A stretch of DNA of 46,923 bases, taken from the NCBI GenBank assembly GCA_018712915.1, contig DVGC01000008.1, positions 1 to 46,923 on the forward strand, in the 5' to 3' direction. The notes below the pieces were generated by a model. The model was not told the origin of the DNA. It made no database searches and was given only the letters and a program-made list of their open reading frames with translations. Source of the DNA: Candidatus Copromonas faecavium (nom. illeg.) (lineage in GTDB: Bacteria > Bacillota > Clostridia > Lachnospirales > Lachnospiraceae). Positions 25,510 to 32,709 of the stretch are shown piece by piece; position 1 is the stretch's first letter, and each line of letters opens with the position of its first letter. The translations under genes and the position numbers were made by a program.

Positions 25510-27096
25510 ATGAAAAAGAAACAGCTGCGCAGATTTGCGCCTGTGCTGGCTTTGGCTTTTGCAGCAGGAGTGCTGTCCGGCTGCGCCCAGGGAGCAGGAG
25601 AAACTTCCGGGGCATCGGCGGCGGAAAGCTCGGTCAAAGCGGAAAGCACACAGGAAGACGGCGCGGACCAGTCCGCGAGGGACACACTGATCATTGCAAC
25701 GGCCAATGAACCGCCCAGTGTGACCACAAACCAGCACAATGCCATTGCGGGCAACTATATGAATACGATGACCCACAATGGCCTGTTCAGGATGAATGAA
25801 GACATGGAGCCGGTGCCCGATCTGGTTGAAAGCTATGAGAATCCCAGCGATACCGAGTGGATTTTCCATCTGAAGCAGGGTGTCCTGTTTCATAACGGTG
25901 AGGAAATGACAGCGCGGGATGTAAAAGCGTCTCTGGAACTGTGCCAGCAGTCTCTGGAAGTATCCCAGTACGGGGCGTCCACGGGAACCATCGAAGTGGT
26001 GGATGACTATACGGTGAAGCTGACCACCGATGGTCCTCAGGCCGGACTGCTGTCTGATCTGACTCATCACGGAAATTTTATTCTTCCGGCGGACTTGATT
26101 GAAAGCGGCCATGATTTTAACGCGGAGCCTATCGGAACCGGTCCATATAAGCTGGTGACCTGGAACCGGGGCGAGAGTCTGGAATTCGAGGCGTTTGACG
26201 ATTTCTTCGGCGGTGCTCCTGCCATCAAACATATTACATGGAGGATCATTCCGGAAGGCTCTTCCCGTACCATGGCTTTAGAAACAGGGGAAGTGGATCT
26301 GATTGTAGATGTGGAGACTACGGATATGAACCGGATTGCGGAGAATGACGGAATGACGCTTTACAGCGAGGCCGGCACCTCCCATAATTTCATGACCATC
26401 AACAATGAGGTGGCTCCCTTTGATAATATTAACTTCCGTAAAGCTTTGGCTTCGGCCATTGATAAGGATGCCGTTGTACAGGTCGCTTTAAACGGCGACG
26501 GAACGCCGGTGGATTCCATGGTTCCCGACTGCTTCCCGGGAACGACGGACGAGGGAGCGCCCAGCTATGATCCGGAACAGGCAAAGGCCTATCTGGAAGC
26601 GTCCGGCCTGTCTCCCGAGGAATGCAGCTTTACGCTGATTTGTTCCGATGATGTGAAGCTTCGCGCGGGACAGGTCATTCAGAGTTCCTTAAAGGAGAAC
26701 CTTGGAATCGATATTCAGCTGGAGTCCATGGATCTGGCCACTTATCTGGATGCGGTCATGGGCGGAGATTATGAGGCGGCTCTTGGGGGATATACGTCCT
26801 CCAATCTGCTGGGATACATTCTGGGGCTGTATCATTCCAGCGCCATCAATGCTTCCAACCTGACCCGTACCAATCTTCCTGAGGCGGATGCGCTGATCGA
26901 ACAGATTCAGACCACTCTGGATCCGGAGGAAAACGAGGCACTGATTGGAGAATTCTGCCGTCTGATCAATGAGGACTGCCCCTTTGTTCCGCTTTATATG
27001 AAGAATAATACCCGTGCCTACAACTCTGATATCCAGGGCTTTAACTGCACGGCCAACGGAATTACCTATTATGAGCAGTTTGGCTGGGCCAATTAA
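25510..27096 (+). CDS. Family 5 substrate-binding lipoprotein (peptide ABC transporter), copy 1
   Basis: Extracytoplasmic receptor that delivers peptides (or related solutes) to the ABC transporter encoded downstream. It is 528 aa with lipobox LSGC (Cys25). An Ser/Glu-rich linker runs to about residue 58, then the solute-binding family 5 fold: WIFHLKQGVLFHNGEEMTARDVKASLE, EPIGTGPYKLV, FRKALASAIDKDAVVQVALNG and PLYMKNN near the end. The start at 25510 has GAGGAG just upstream. It is the most diverged of four tandem copies, for instance EPPSVTTNQHN where the others read ETPSVTTNEHN. No strong promoter is seen between leuS and this gene. It ends at its own terminator. Confidence 0.92.
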   Translation: MKKKQLRRFAPVLALAFAAGVLSGCAQGAGETSGASAAESSVKAESTQEDGADQSARDTLIIATANEPPSVTTNQHNAIAGNYMNTMTHNGLFRMNEDMEPVPDLVESYENPSDTEWIFHLKQGVLFHNGEEMTARDVKASLELCQQSLEVSQYGASTGTIEVVDDYTVKLTTDGPQAGLLSDLTHHGNFILPADLIESGHDFNAEPIGTGPYKLVTWNRGESLEFEAFDDFFGGAPAIKHITWRIIPEGSSRTMALETGEVDLIVDVETTDMNRIAENDGMTLYSEAGTSHNFMTINNEVAPFDNINFRKALASAIDKDAVVQVALNGDGTPVDSMVPDCFPGTTDEGAPSYDPEQAKAYLEASGLSPEECSFTLICSDDVKLRAGQVIQSSLKENLGIDIQLESMDLATYLDAVMGGDYEAALGGYTSSNLLGYILGLYHSSAINASNLTRTNLPEADALIEQIQTTLDPEENEALIGEFCRLINEDCPFVPLYMKNNTRAYNSDIQGFNCTANGITYYEQFGWAN

Positions 27097-27156
27097 CCGG
27101 CTGCTGTGACATCTGTTCGGCAATTGAGGCTGCTTTGCGGCAGTTTTGGAAAATAG

Positions 27157-27196
27157 AAAAGGTGCATGTCCCTGAAAAAGGCTCATGCGCCTTTTC
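27157..27196 (+). terminator. Terminator after binding-protein copy 1
   Basis: AAAAGGTGCATG (27157-27168) pairs with CATGCGCCTTTT (27184-27195) through one G-U pair; TTTTC closes it. Confidence 0.75.
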
Positions 27197-27343
27197 TGAT
27201 CTCCTGCTTAAAGCCTGCAATAGGCACGTGGTGTCAGAGACGGATTTAGGGAGCCGCGTACATGGCATGCTGCTTCCTCTGCGCGTACAGTGCTGTCTAT
27301 AGGTAAAAATTGTATAAAATGCACATAAAATGAAAAGTTGTCA

Positions 27344-27372
27344 TTGAATTTTACAGCAGATTGTAATATAAT
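27344..27372 (+). promoter_or_regulatory. Promoter of binding-protein copy 2
   Basis: TTGAAT (27344-27349), a 17-nt spacer and TATAAT (27367-27372). Confidence 0.75.
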
Positions 27373-27389
27373 GATGCCATGCTCATATC

Positions 27390-27428
27390 GATCTATATTG
27401 TATTAATATTGATTTATATTGTATTTAT
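27390..27428 (+). repeat. Direct repeats 21 nt apart below the copy-2 promoter
   Basis: GATCTATATTGTATTAAT (27390-27407) and GATTTATATTGTATTTAT (27411-27428). The 21-nt phase (two helical turns) fits a protein binding pair, possibly for the RpiR-type regulator. Confidence 0.5.
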
Positions 27429-27439
27429 AATCTTACGAC

Positions 27440-27459
27440 GCATGTGGTATAAGCCATGC
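27440..27459 (+). promoter_or_regulatory. Conserved leader hairpin, copy 2
   Basis: GCAT GT GG tataag CC ATGC followed by AAATAAA, just before the ribosome site. The same element is present before copies 3 and 4. Confidence 0.55.
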
Positions 27460-27485
27460 AAATAAAGCACAAGGAGGAGAATGCT

Positions 27486-29078
27486 ATGACAAAACTGAAA
27501 ATGCAACATCTGGCGCCTGTGCTGGCGCTGTCTCTTGCTGCTGGCCTGTTTACAGGCTGTTCCGGAGAAAATGGAGATTCTGCCGCAGCGTCAACAGCAT
27601 CGGGCGAAACGTCCGGTTCGGAAAGTGCAGCCCAGACAGAAGCGGCAGGCAGCAGCGCTAAGGACACGCTGATTATTGCGACGGCCAATGAAACGCCCAG
27701 CGTGACCACCAATGAGCATAATGCGGTCGCTGGCGATTATCTGAACAGGATGACTCATAACGGCCTGTTTAAAACGGATGAGAATATGGAGCCAGTGCCT
27801 GATCTGGTAGAAAGCTATGAAAATACCAGCGACACCGAGTGGATTTTCCATTTGAAACAGGGGGTTCTGTTCCATAATGGACAGGAGATGACCGCCAAAG
27901 ACGTAAAAGCGTCGCTGGAGCTTTGCCAGCAGTCACCGGAAGTCTCTCAATACGGAATGTCTACCGGAACGATTGAGGTAGTAGACGATTATACGGTAAA
28001 AATTACGACTGACGGACCGCAGTCCGGCCTTCTTTCCGATCTCTGCCACCATGGAAATGCCATTCTTCCGGCAGATCTGATTGAAAGCGGCCATGATTTC
28101 AATACGGAACCTATCGGAACCGGTCCATATAAGCTGGTGTCCTGGAACCGGGGGGAAAGCCTGGAATTTGAGGCGTTCGAGGATTATTTTGAGGGAGAAG
28201 CGCCGATGAAACATATCACCTGGAGAATCATTCCGGAAGGATCTTCCCGTACCATGGCGCTGGAGGCCGGTGAAGTCGATATGATCATTGAGGTGGAAAC
28301 GGCCGATATGACCCGTATCGGAGAAACGGAAGGACTGACTTTGTTCAGCGAGCCCGGTACGGCTCACAACTTCATGATGATTAATAATGAGATTGCTCCG
28401 TTTAATAATGAGAATTTCAGAAAAGCACTGGCTTCGGCGATTGATAAGGAGGCCATTGTACAGGTGGCGTTAAACGGTGACGGAACACCGGTGGATGCCA
28501 TGGTTCCGGACTGCTTCCCGGGAACAACGGCAGAAGGTGCTCCAACTTATGATCCGGAGCAGGCGAAAGCTTATTTTGAGGCATCCGGACTGTCTCCGGA
28601 GGAATGCAGTTTCTCCATTATTTGCTCCGATGATACCAAGCTGCGCGCCGGCCAGGTAATTCAGAGTTCCCTGAAGGAAAATCTCGGCATCGATGTACAG
28701 CTGGAGTCCATGGATCTGGCGACTTATCTGGATATTACGGCAACCGGCGATTACGAAGCGGCAATCGGAAACTACACCTCATCCAATCTGCTTTCCTATG
28801 CCCTTGGTGTTTATCACTCCAGCTCTATCAATGCGTCCAATAAGACCAGATTGAACGATCCGGAAATTGACGCGTTGATTGAGGAGATTCAGGCAACTCT
28901 GGATCCGGAAGAAAACGAGGCGGTGATTACCGAATTCTGCAAGGCAATTAATGATATCTGCCCACAGGTTCCTCTGTACATGAAAAATAATACCCGCGCT
29001 TATAAGTCCGATCTGCAGGGCTTTAACTGTACAGCCGGCGGAACCACATATTATAACCTGTTCAGCTGGGGAGAGTAA
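27486..29078 (+). CDS. Family 5 substrate-binding lipoprotein, copy 2
   Basis: Peptide receptor paralogue (530 aa) with lipobox FTGC (Cys25) and an Ala/Ser/Glu linker. It shares with the other copies SYENTSDTEWIFHLKQGVLFHNG, EPIGTGPYKLV, WRIIPEGSSRTMALEAGEVD, MVPDCFPGTTAEGAPTYDPEQAKAY-type blocks and the end PLYMKNNTRAYKSDLQGFN. It differs at the putative pocket surface (for example EGEAPMKHITW, GETEGLTLFSEPGTAHNF). The start at 27486 follows AAGGAGGAG by 7-8 nt. It has its own promoter, leader hairpin and terminator-like hairpin, so it is an independent transcription unit. Ligand specificity cannot be read from sequence. Confidence 0.92.
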   Translation: MTKLKMQHLAPVLALSLAAGLFTGCSGENGDSAAASTASGETSGSESAAQTEAAGSSAKDTLIIATANETPSVTTNEHNAVAGDYLNRMTHNGLFKTDENMEPVPDLVESYENTSDTEWIFHLKQGVLFHNGQEMTAKDVKASLELCQQSPEVSQYGMSTGTIEVVDDYTVKITTDGPQSGLLSDLCHHGNAILPADLIESGHDFNTEPIGTGPYKLVSWNRGESLEFEAFEDYFEGEAPMKHITWRIIPEGSSRTMALEAGEVDMIIEVETADMTRIGETEGLTLFSEPGTAHNFMMINNEIAPFNNENFRKALASAIDKEAIVQVALNGDGTPVDAMVPDCFPGTTAEGAPTYDPEQAKAYFEASGLSPEECSFSIICSDDTKLRAGQVIQSSLKENLGIDVQLESMDLATYLDITATGDYEAAIGNYTSSNLLSYALGVYHSSSINASNKTRLNDPEIDALIEEIQATLDPEENEAVITEFCKAINDICPQVPLYMKNNTRAYKSDLQGFNCTAGGTTYYNLFSWGE

Positions 29079-29100
29079 AAATTTTTCAAAAGATAGTTTT

Positions 29101-29147
29101 TCGGAAAGGAAGGGCATCACCAGGAATGGTGGTGCCCGGTTTTCCGA
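29101..29147 (+). terminator. Terminator-like hairpin after copy 2
   Basis: GGGCATCACCA (29112-29122) pairs with TGGTGGTGCCC (29127-29137), inside an outer TCGGAAA / TTTTCCGA arm. There is no clear T-run after it. Confidence 0.55.
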
Positions 29148-29275
29148 TAGATTTGGAAAGAAAGTTAAGAAAAATGTCAGGACCCGCGAAGAAAGCACAT
29201 AAAAACGCGAATCCTGGAAAAAATAATGATATTTTTGCTTTTGATAAATTAAATTTATTAAATTTGATTTTCTAA

Positions 29276-29304
29276 TTGAAATATTCCACTAATTGAGGTA
29301 TAAT
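29276..29304 (+). promoter_or_regulatory. Distal promoter of binding-protein copy 3
   Basis: TTGAAA (29276-29281), a 17-nt spacer and TATAAT (29299-29304). The A/T tract directly upstream (29236-29275) could act as an UP element. Confidence 0.7.
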
Positions 29305-29491
29305 GACGAAGGAATCCCGAATTTCTGCCGTATCGACCGAACATCTATTGCGGAATTATTTGCTTATCTGACATAATTTGTGACATCAGTGATTTACCCC
29401 GGAAAAGAATTCAAATAAAAAGATATTATATCATTATATAAAGAGTTGTTGATGTATAATCCTTAAGAAATCTTTAAAAATGCAAATTAGA

Positions 29492-29520
29492 TTGCAAAGA
29501 CGGAAAAGTTGTGCTATAAT
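29492..29520 (+). promoter_or_regulatory. Proximal promoter of binding-protein copy 3
   Basis: TTGCAA (29492-29497), a 17-nt spacer and TATAAT (29515-29520). It gives a leader of about 75 nt holding the conserved hairpin. Confidence 0.75.
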
Positions 29521-29555
29521 CGAAAAAAGGCATTAAATTGTTGGAAAATTCTGAT

Positions 29556-29576
29556 GCATATGGTCTGTGGCCATGC
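29556..29576 (+). promoter_or_regulatory. Conserved leader hairpin, copy 3
   Basis: GCAT AT GG tctgtgg CC ATGC, then AAATAAATTTATGAGGTGAGAG. It is almost identical to the element before copy 4. Confidence 0.6.
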
Positions 29577-29601
29577 AAATAAATTTATGAGGTGAGAGAG
29601 T

Positions 29602-31197
29602 ATGACGAAAAAACTTATGCGCAGCCTGGTGCCTGTAGCGGCGCTGACCCTCGCTGTCGGTATGTTTACCGGATGTTCCAGCGGCGGCGGAGATACGGCG
29701 AGTACGACAGCGGCGTCCGGCGACTCCGGTTCCACGACGACGGAAGCGGCAAGTTCCGATTCGACCAGCGGAACAGTGAAGGACACGCTGATTATTGCGA
29801 CGGCCAACGAAACGCCCAGTGTCACCACCAACGAGCATAACGCAGTAGCTGGCGACTACCTCAACAAGATGACTCATAACGGTCTGTTCAAGACGGATGA
29901 GAACATGGAAGTTGTTCCGGATCTGGTTGAAAGCTATGAGAACACCAGCGACACCGAGTGGATTTTCCATCTGAAACAGGGCGTTCTGTTCCACAATGGC
30001 GAAGAAATGACAGCAGACGACGTGAAAGCTTCCCTTGAGCTTTGTAAGGAATCTCCTGAGGTTTCCCAGTATGGTACTTCCACCGGAACCATCGAAGTTG
30101 TTGATGATTACACCGTAAAGATTACCACAGACGGACCTCAGTCCGGCCTTCTTTCCGACCTCTGCCACCATGGAAACTATATTCTTCCGGCAGATCTGAT
30201 TGAAAGCGGACATGACTTTAACTCCGAGCCCATCGGAACCGGCCCATACAAGCTGGTTGCATGGAACAGAGGCGAGAGCCTTGAGTTTGAAGCATTTGAA
30301 GATTATTTTGACGGTGCTCCGCCCATCAAGCACATCACCTGGAGAATTATTCCTGAGGGTTCCTCCAGAACGATGGCTCTGGAAGCCGGCGAAGTTGACC
30401 TGATTATCGAAGTTGAGACGGCTGATGCTTCCCGTATCGAGGGAACTGATGGCCTGACTCTTTACAGTGAGCCCGGTACTTCCCACAACTTCATGATGAT
30501 TAACAATGAAGTTGCTCCGTTCAACAATATCGACTTCCGTAAAGCTCTTGCTTCTGCAATCGATAAAGAGGCGATTGTGCAGGTAGCCTTAAACGGAGAC
30601 GGAACTCCGGTTGACGCCATGGTTCCGGACTGCTTCCCGGGAACAACGGCAGAAGGCGCTCCGACCTATGATCCGGAACAGGCTAAGGCTTATCTTGAGG
30701 CTTCCGGACTGGATCCGGCGCAGTGCGGATTTACCTTAATCTGCTCCGATGATACCAAGCTTCGTGCTGGACAGGTTATCCAGAGTTCTTTGAAAGAGAA
30801 TCTTGGAATTGATATTCAGCTTGAGTCCATGGACCTTGCTACATACCTTGATGTAACGGCAACCGGTGATTATCAGGCAGCTATCGGTGGATATACTTCT
30901 TCCAACCTTCTTGCTTATGCAATGGGTGTATATCACTCCAGCTCCATCAACGCGTCCAACAAGACCCGTACCAATCTTCCGGAGATCGACGCTTTAATCG
31001 AAAATATCCAGGCAACTCTGGATCCGGAAGAGAATGAAGCGGCTGTTACGGAATTCACCAAGGCAATCAATGAGAATTGTCCTCAGGTTCCGTTATACAT
31101 GAAGAATAATACCCGTGCATACAAGTCTGATCTTCAGGGCTTTAATGTAAACGCAGGCGGAACAACTTACTATGAGCAGTTCAGCTGGGGTAACTAA
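29602..31197 (+). CDS. Family 5 substrate-binding lipoprotein, copy 3
   Basis: Peptide receptor paralogue (531 aa), lipobox FTGC (Cys25), with a Ser/Thr/Gly linker. Nearly all blocks match copy 4 (MTKKLMRSLVP start, SGLDPAQCGFTLICSDDTK, LDVTATGDYQAAIGGYTS, NINAGGTTYYEQFSWGN-like end), so these two are the most recent pair. The DNA uses CTT, GTT and CGT more than copies 1 and 2, as highly expressed genes often do. GAGGTGAGAG precedes the ATG. It has two promoters and a strong terminator, pointing to an abundant monocistronic receptor. The RpiR-type regulator follows. Confidence 0.93.
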   Translation: MTKKLMRSLVPVAALTLAVGMFTGCSSGGGDTASTTAASGDSGSTTTEAASSDSTSGTVKDTLIIATANETPSVTTNEHNAVAGDYLNKMTHNGLFKTDENMEVVPDLVESYENTSDTEWIFHLKQGVLFHNGEEMTADDVKASLELCKESPEVSQYGTSTGTIEVVDDYTVKITTDGPQSGLLSDLCHHGNYILPADLIESGHDFNSEPIGTGPYKLVAWNRGESLEFEAFEDYFDGAPPIKHITWRIIPEGSSRTMALEAGEVDLIIEVETADASRIEGTDGLTLYSEPGTSHNFMMINNEVAPFNNIDFRKALASAIDKEAIVQVALNGDGTPVDAMVPDCFPGTTAEGAPTYDPEQAKAYLEASGLDPAQCGFTLICSDDTKLRAGQVIQSSLKENLGIDIQLESMDLATYLDVTATGDYQAAIGGYTSSNLLAYAMGVYHSSSINASNKTRTNLPEIDALIENIQATLDPEENEAAVTEFTKAINENCPQVPLYMKNNTRAYKSDLQGFNVNAGGTTYYEQFSWGN

Positions 31198-31229
31198 TTT
31201 TATCGGATAATGTAACCGATGAATGTTGA

Positions 31230-31259
31230 GGGCTTCCCGGTTTTCGGGAAGCCCTTTTT
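31230..31259 (+). terminator. Terminator after binding-protein copy 3
   Basis: A perfect 10-bp stem GGGCTTCCCG / CGGGAAGCCC with a short loop and T5. Confidence 0.88.
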
Positions 31260-31426
31260 GCGGCAGTAAGCCTGACAGCGCACGTCCTCTGAGAAGGAGG
31301 AAAGTCCCGAATCTGTCCGGACACGGCGGGATTTCAAAACGGCGGAGCGACTGAGTCCGGTTCTGTGAGAAAACGGCAGCTGAACGGCATCCGGCGGATG
31401 CATAGGGCATGGAAAGGAGGGGCGGG

Positions 31427-32380
31427 ATGGAAATTTTGCAGAGAGTAAGAGAGTGCTATGAAAACTTAAGTCCCGTTCAAAAACGGATTGCAGATTATAT
31501 TTTTAAATATCCGGATCAGGTCTGTTTTCTTTCCCTGAAAGAATTGTCGGAGTCTCTTGGAGTTACGGAGGTGACGGTCCTCCGTTTCGTAAAAAAAGCC
31601 GGGCTTGCAAGCTACGTGGAATTGAAAGAAGCACTCCGGGAACATCTCCGAAGCAGGTTTAATTTCGGAGATCCTCTGGACCGGATTTCTGATGATGTCG
31701 GCGGAAAGAGGGAGAGTGATGCGGATAAGGCAGAGCTGTACAGGGGATTTGTGGAAAATGAAATCCGCGTCCTCAGGGAAACATACCGGAAAGTGGAACC
31801 GGAGCGGGTCAGAGAAGGAGTGTCCATGATCCGTCAGGCAAAGTGCGTGTATGTGTCAGGGACAGAACTGGTTACTGGTCTTTGCTCTTATCTTACCAGA
31901 CGGCTCCTGACCATCGGAATTATGGCCATCGACTTATCCAACATGAGCCGGGCGATTTATAACAATTATGTCAGTCATATCAGTCCGGAGGATGCAGTGA
32001 TCATTATATCTGCGCCGGGTTACGCCAGATATATTGTGAATACGGCCAAGTTCCTGGAGAAGAAGCGGGTTCCGCAGATTGTTATTACGGACCGGCCGTC
32101 AGCACCGGCCGCCGCCTATGGAACAACGGTGCTTTGCTGCGATAATCATGACCTGTTTTTTTACAATTCCGTTCTCGGGTATATGTCTCTTGCAAATCTG
32201 CTGGTTTATTTTACAGCCATCGAAAACCCGGAGAAGACCAACCGGCTGCGGGGAATGCTCTCACAGGCAAGAGAGGCTATTGGCACAGAGGAAATCCTGA
32301 AGGATGACCGGGGTGTGCGTGCTAAAAGGACAGATGCGGGCCCAAAAAATACAGAATTCAATACACAAAAAATGGTATAG
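31427..32380 (+). CDS. RpiR family transcriptional regulator (HTH + SIS)
   Basis: A 317-aa cytosolic regulator. The N-terminal helix-turn-helix (about residues 1-77) has the family pattern LSPVQKRIADYIFKYPDQVCFLSLKELSESLGVTEVTVLRFVKKAG. Residues about 130-260 form a SIS domain (VYVSGTELVTG, AVIIISAPGYARYIVNTAKFL, VITDRPSAPAAAYG), which in relatives binds a phosphosugar or similar ligand. The start at 31427 follows AAGGAGG by 7 nt. It sits inside the binding-protein cluster, between copies 3 and 4, with no close partner on its own transcript. Control of the flanking receptor genes is the obvious guess, though the natural effector would be unusual for a peptide system. Confidence 0.88.
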   Translation: MEILQRVRECYENLSPVQKRIADYIFKYPDQVCFLSLKELSESLGVTEVTVLRFVKKAGLASYVELKEALREHLRSRFNFGDPLDRISDDVGGKRESDADKAELYRGFVENEIRVLRETYRKVEPERVREGVSMIRQAKCVYVSGTELVTGLCSYLTRRLLTIGIMAIDLSNMSRAIYNNYVSHISPEDAVIIISAPGYARYIVNTAKFLEKKRVPQIVITDRPSAPAAAYGTTVLCCDNHDLFFYNSVLGYMSLANLLVYFTAIENPEKTNRLRGMLSQAREAIGTEEILKDDRGVRAKRTDAGPKNTEFNTQKMV

Positions 32381-32453
32381 TAAACACAATACAAAATGAA
32401 ATAGGTGGATTGTGCAAAATGCATAATTCGCCGCAGGAGGGAATGTTTTTTAC

Positions 32454-32482
32454 TTGACATAATTGACATGTAGTAGTATCCT
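32454..32482 (+). promoter_or_regulatory. Distal promoter of binding-protein copy 4
   Basis: TTGACA (32454-32459), a 17-nt spacer and TATCCT (32477-32482). Confidence 0.6.
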
Positions 32483-32602
32483 AGTTGTAGAATCTTGATG
32501 GATATGAAAGAAAAAGTAGAAGGTTCTCTTGCTTTTCTGGCTGTTTTTGCCGGACTTTCTGAATGGCAAAAGCAGGAAATTATGTTAATTTCTGATTATA
32601 AC

Positions 32603-32631
32603 TTGTATGGTTCCCCTATTTATGGTATAAT
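32603..32631 (+). promoter_or_regulatory. Proximal promoter of binding-protein copy 4
   Basis: TTGTAT (32603-32608), a 17-nt spacer and TATAAT (32626-32631), placed as in copy 3. Confidence 0.75.
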
Positions 32632-32662
32632 CAAAAAATACATACAATTTGTACTGTGTGAT

Positions 32663-32683
32663 GCATCTGGTCTGTGGCCATGC
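32663..32683 (+). promoter_or_regulatory. Conserved leader hairpin, copy 4
   Basis: GCAT CT GG tctgtgg CC ATGC, then AAATAAATTGATGAGGTGAGAG; it matches copy 3. Confidence 0.6.
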
Positions 32684-32709
32684 AAATAAATTGATGAGGT
32701 GAGAGTAGT

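Larger units (their letters stand above)
27097..27485. other. Gap between binding-protein copies 1 and 2
   Basis: Contains the copy-1 terminator (27157-27196), a promoter (27344-27372), a pair of AT-rich direct repeats (27390-27428) and the leader hairpin (27440-27459). No gene is seen. Confidence 0.6.
29079..29601. other. Long control region before binding-protein copy 3
   Basis: 523 nt without a gene. It holds a terminator-like hairpin (29101-29147), an AT-rich tract with the duplicated octamer TTAAATTT (29249-29265), two full sigma-A promoters (29276-29304 and 29492-29520) and the leader hairpin (29556-29576). The roughly 190 nt between the promoters are AT-rich with no assigned function. 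Confidence 0.6.
32381..32709. other. Control region before binding-protein copy 4
   Basis: 329 nt with two sigma-A promoters (32454-32482 and 32603-32631) and the conserved leader hairpin (32663-32683). A small open frame at 32495-32689 lies between and over these signals and has no good ribosome site, so I do not count it as a gene. Confidence 0.6.

Noticed and set aside
25048-26232. Long minus-strand frame across leuS end and receptor copy 1
   Set aside because: It spans two genes and the leuS terminator, with no protein-like domains.
29573-29590. Leader peptide MQINL before receptor copy 3 (MQIN before copy 4)
   Set aside because: No ribosome site, and in copies 1 and 2 the same sequence reads in frame into the receptor, so the RNA and not a peptide is conserved.
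32495-32689. Small plus-strand gene before receptor copy 4
   Set aside because: It overlaps the promoter and leader hairpin and lacks a ribosome site.
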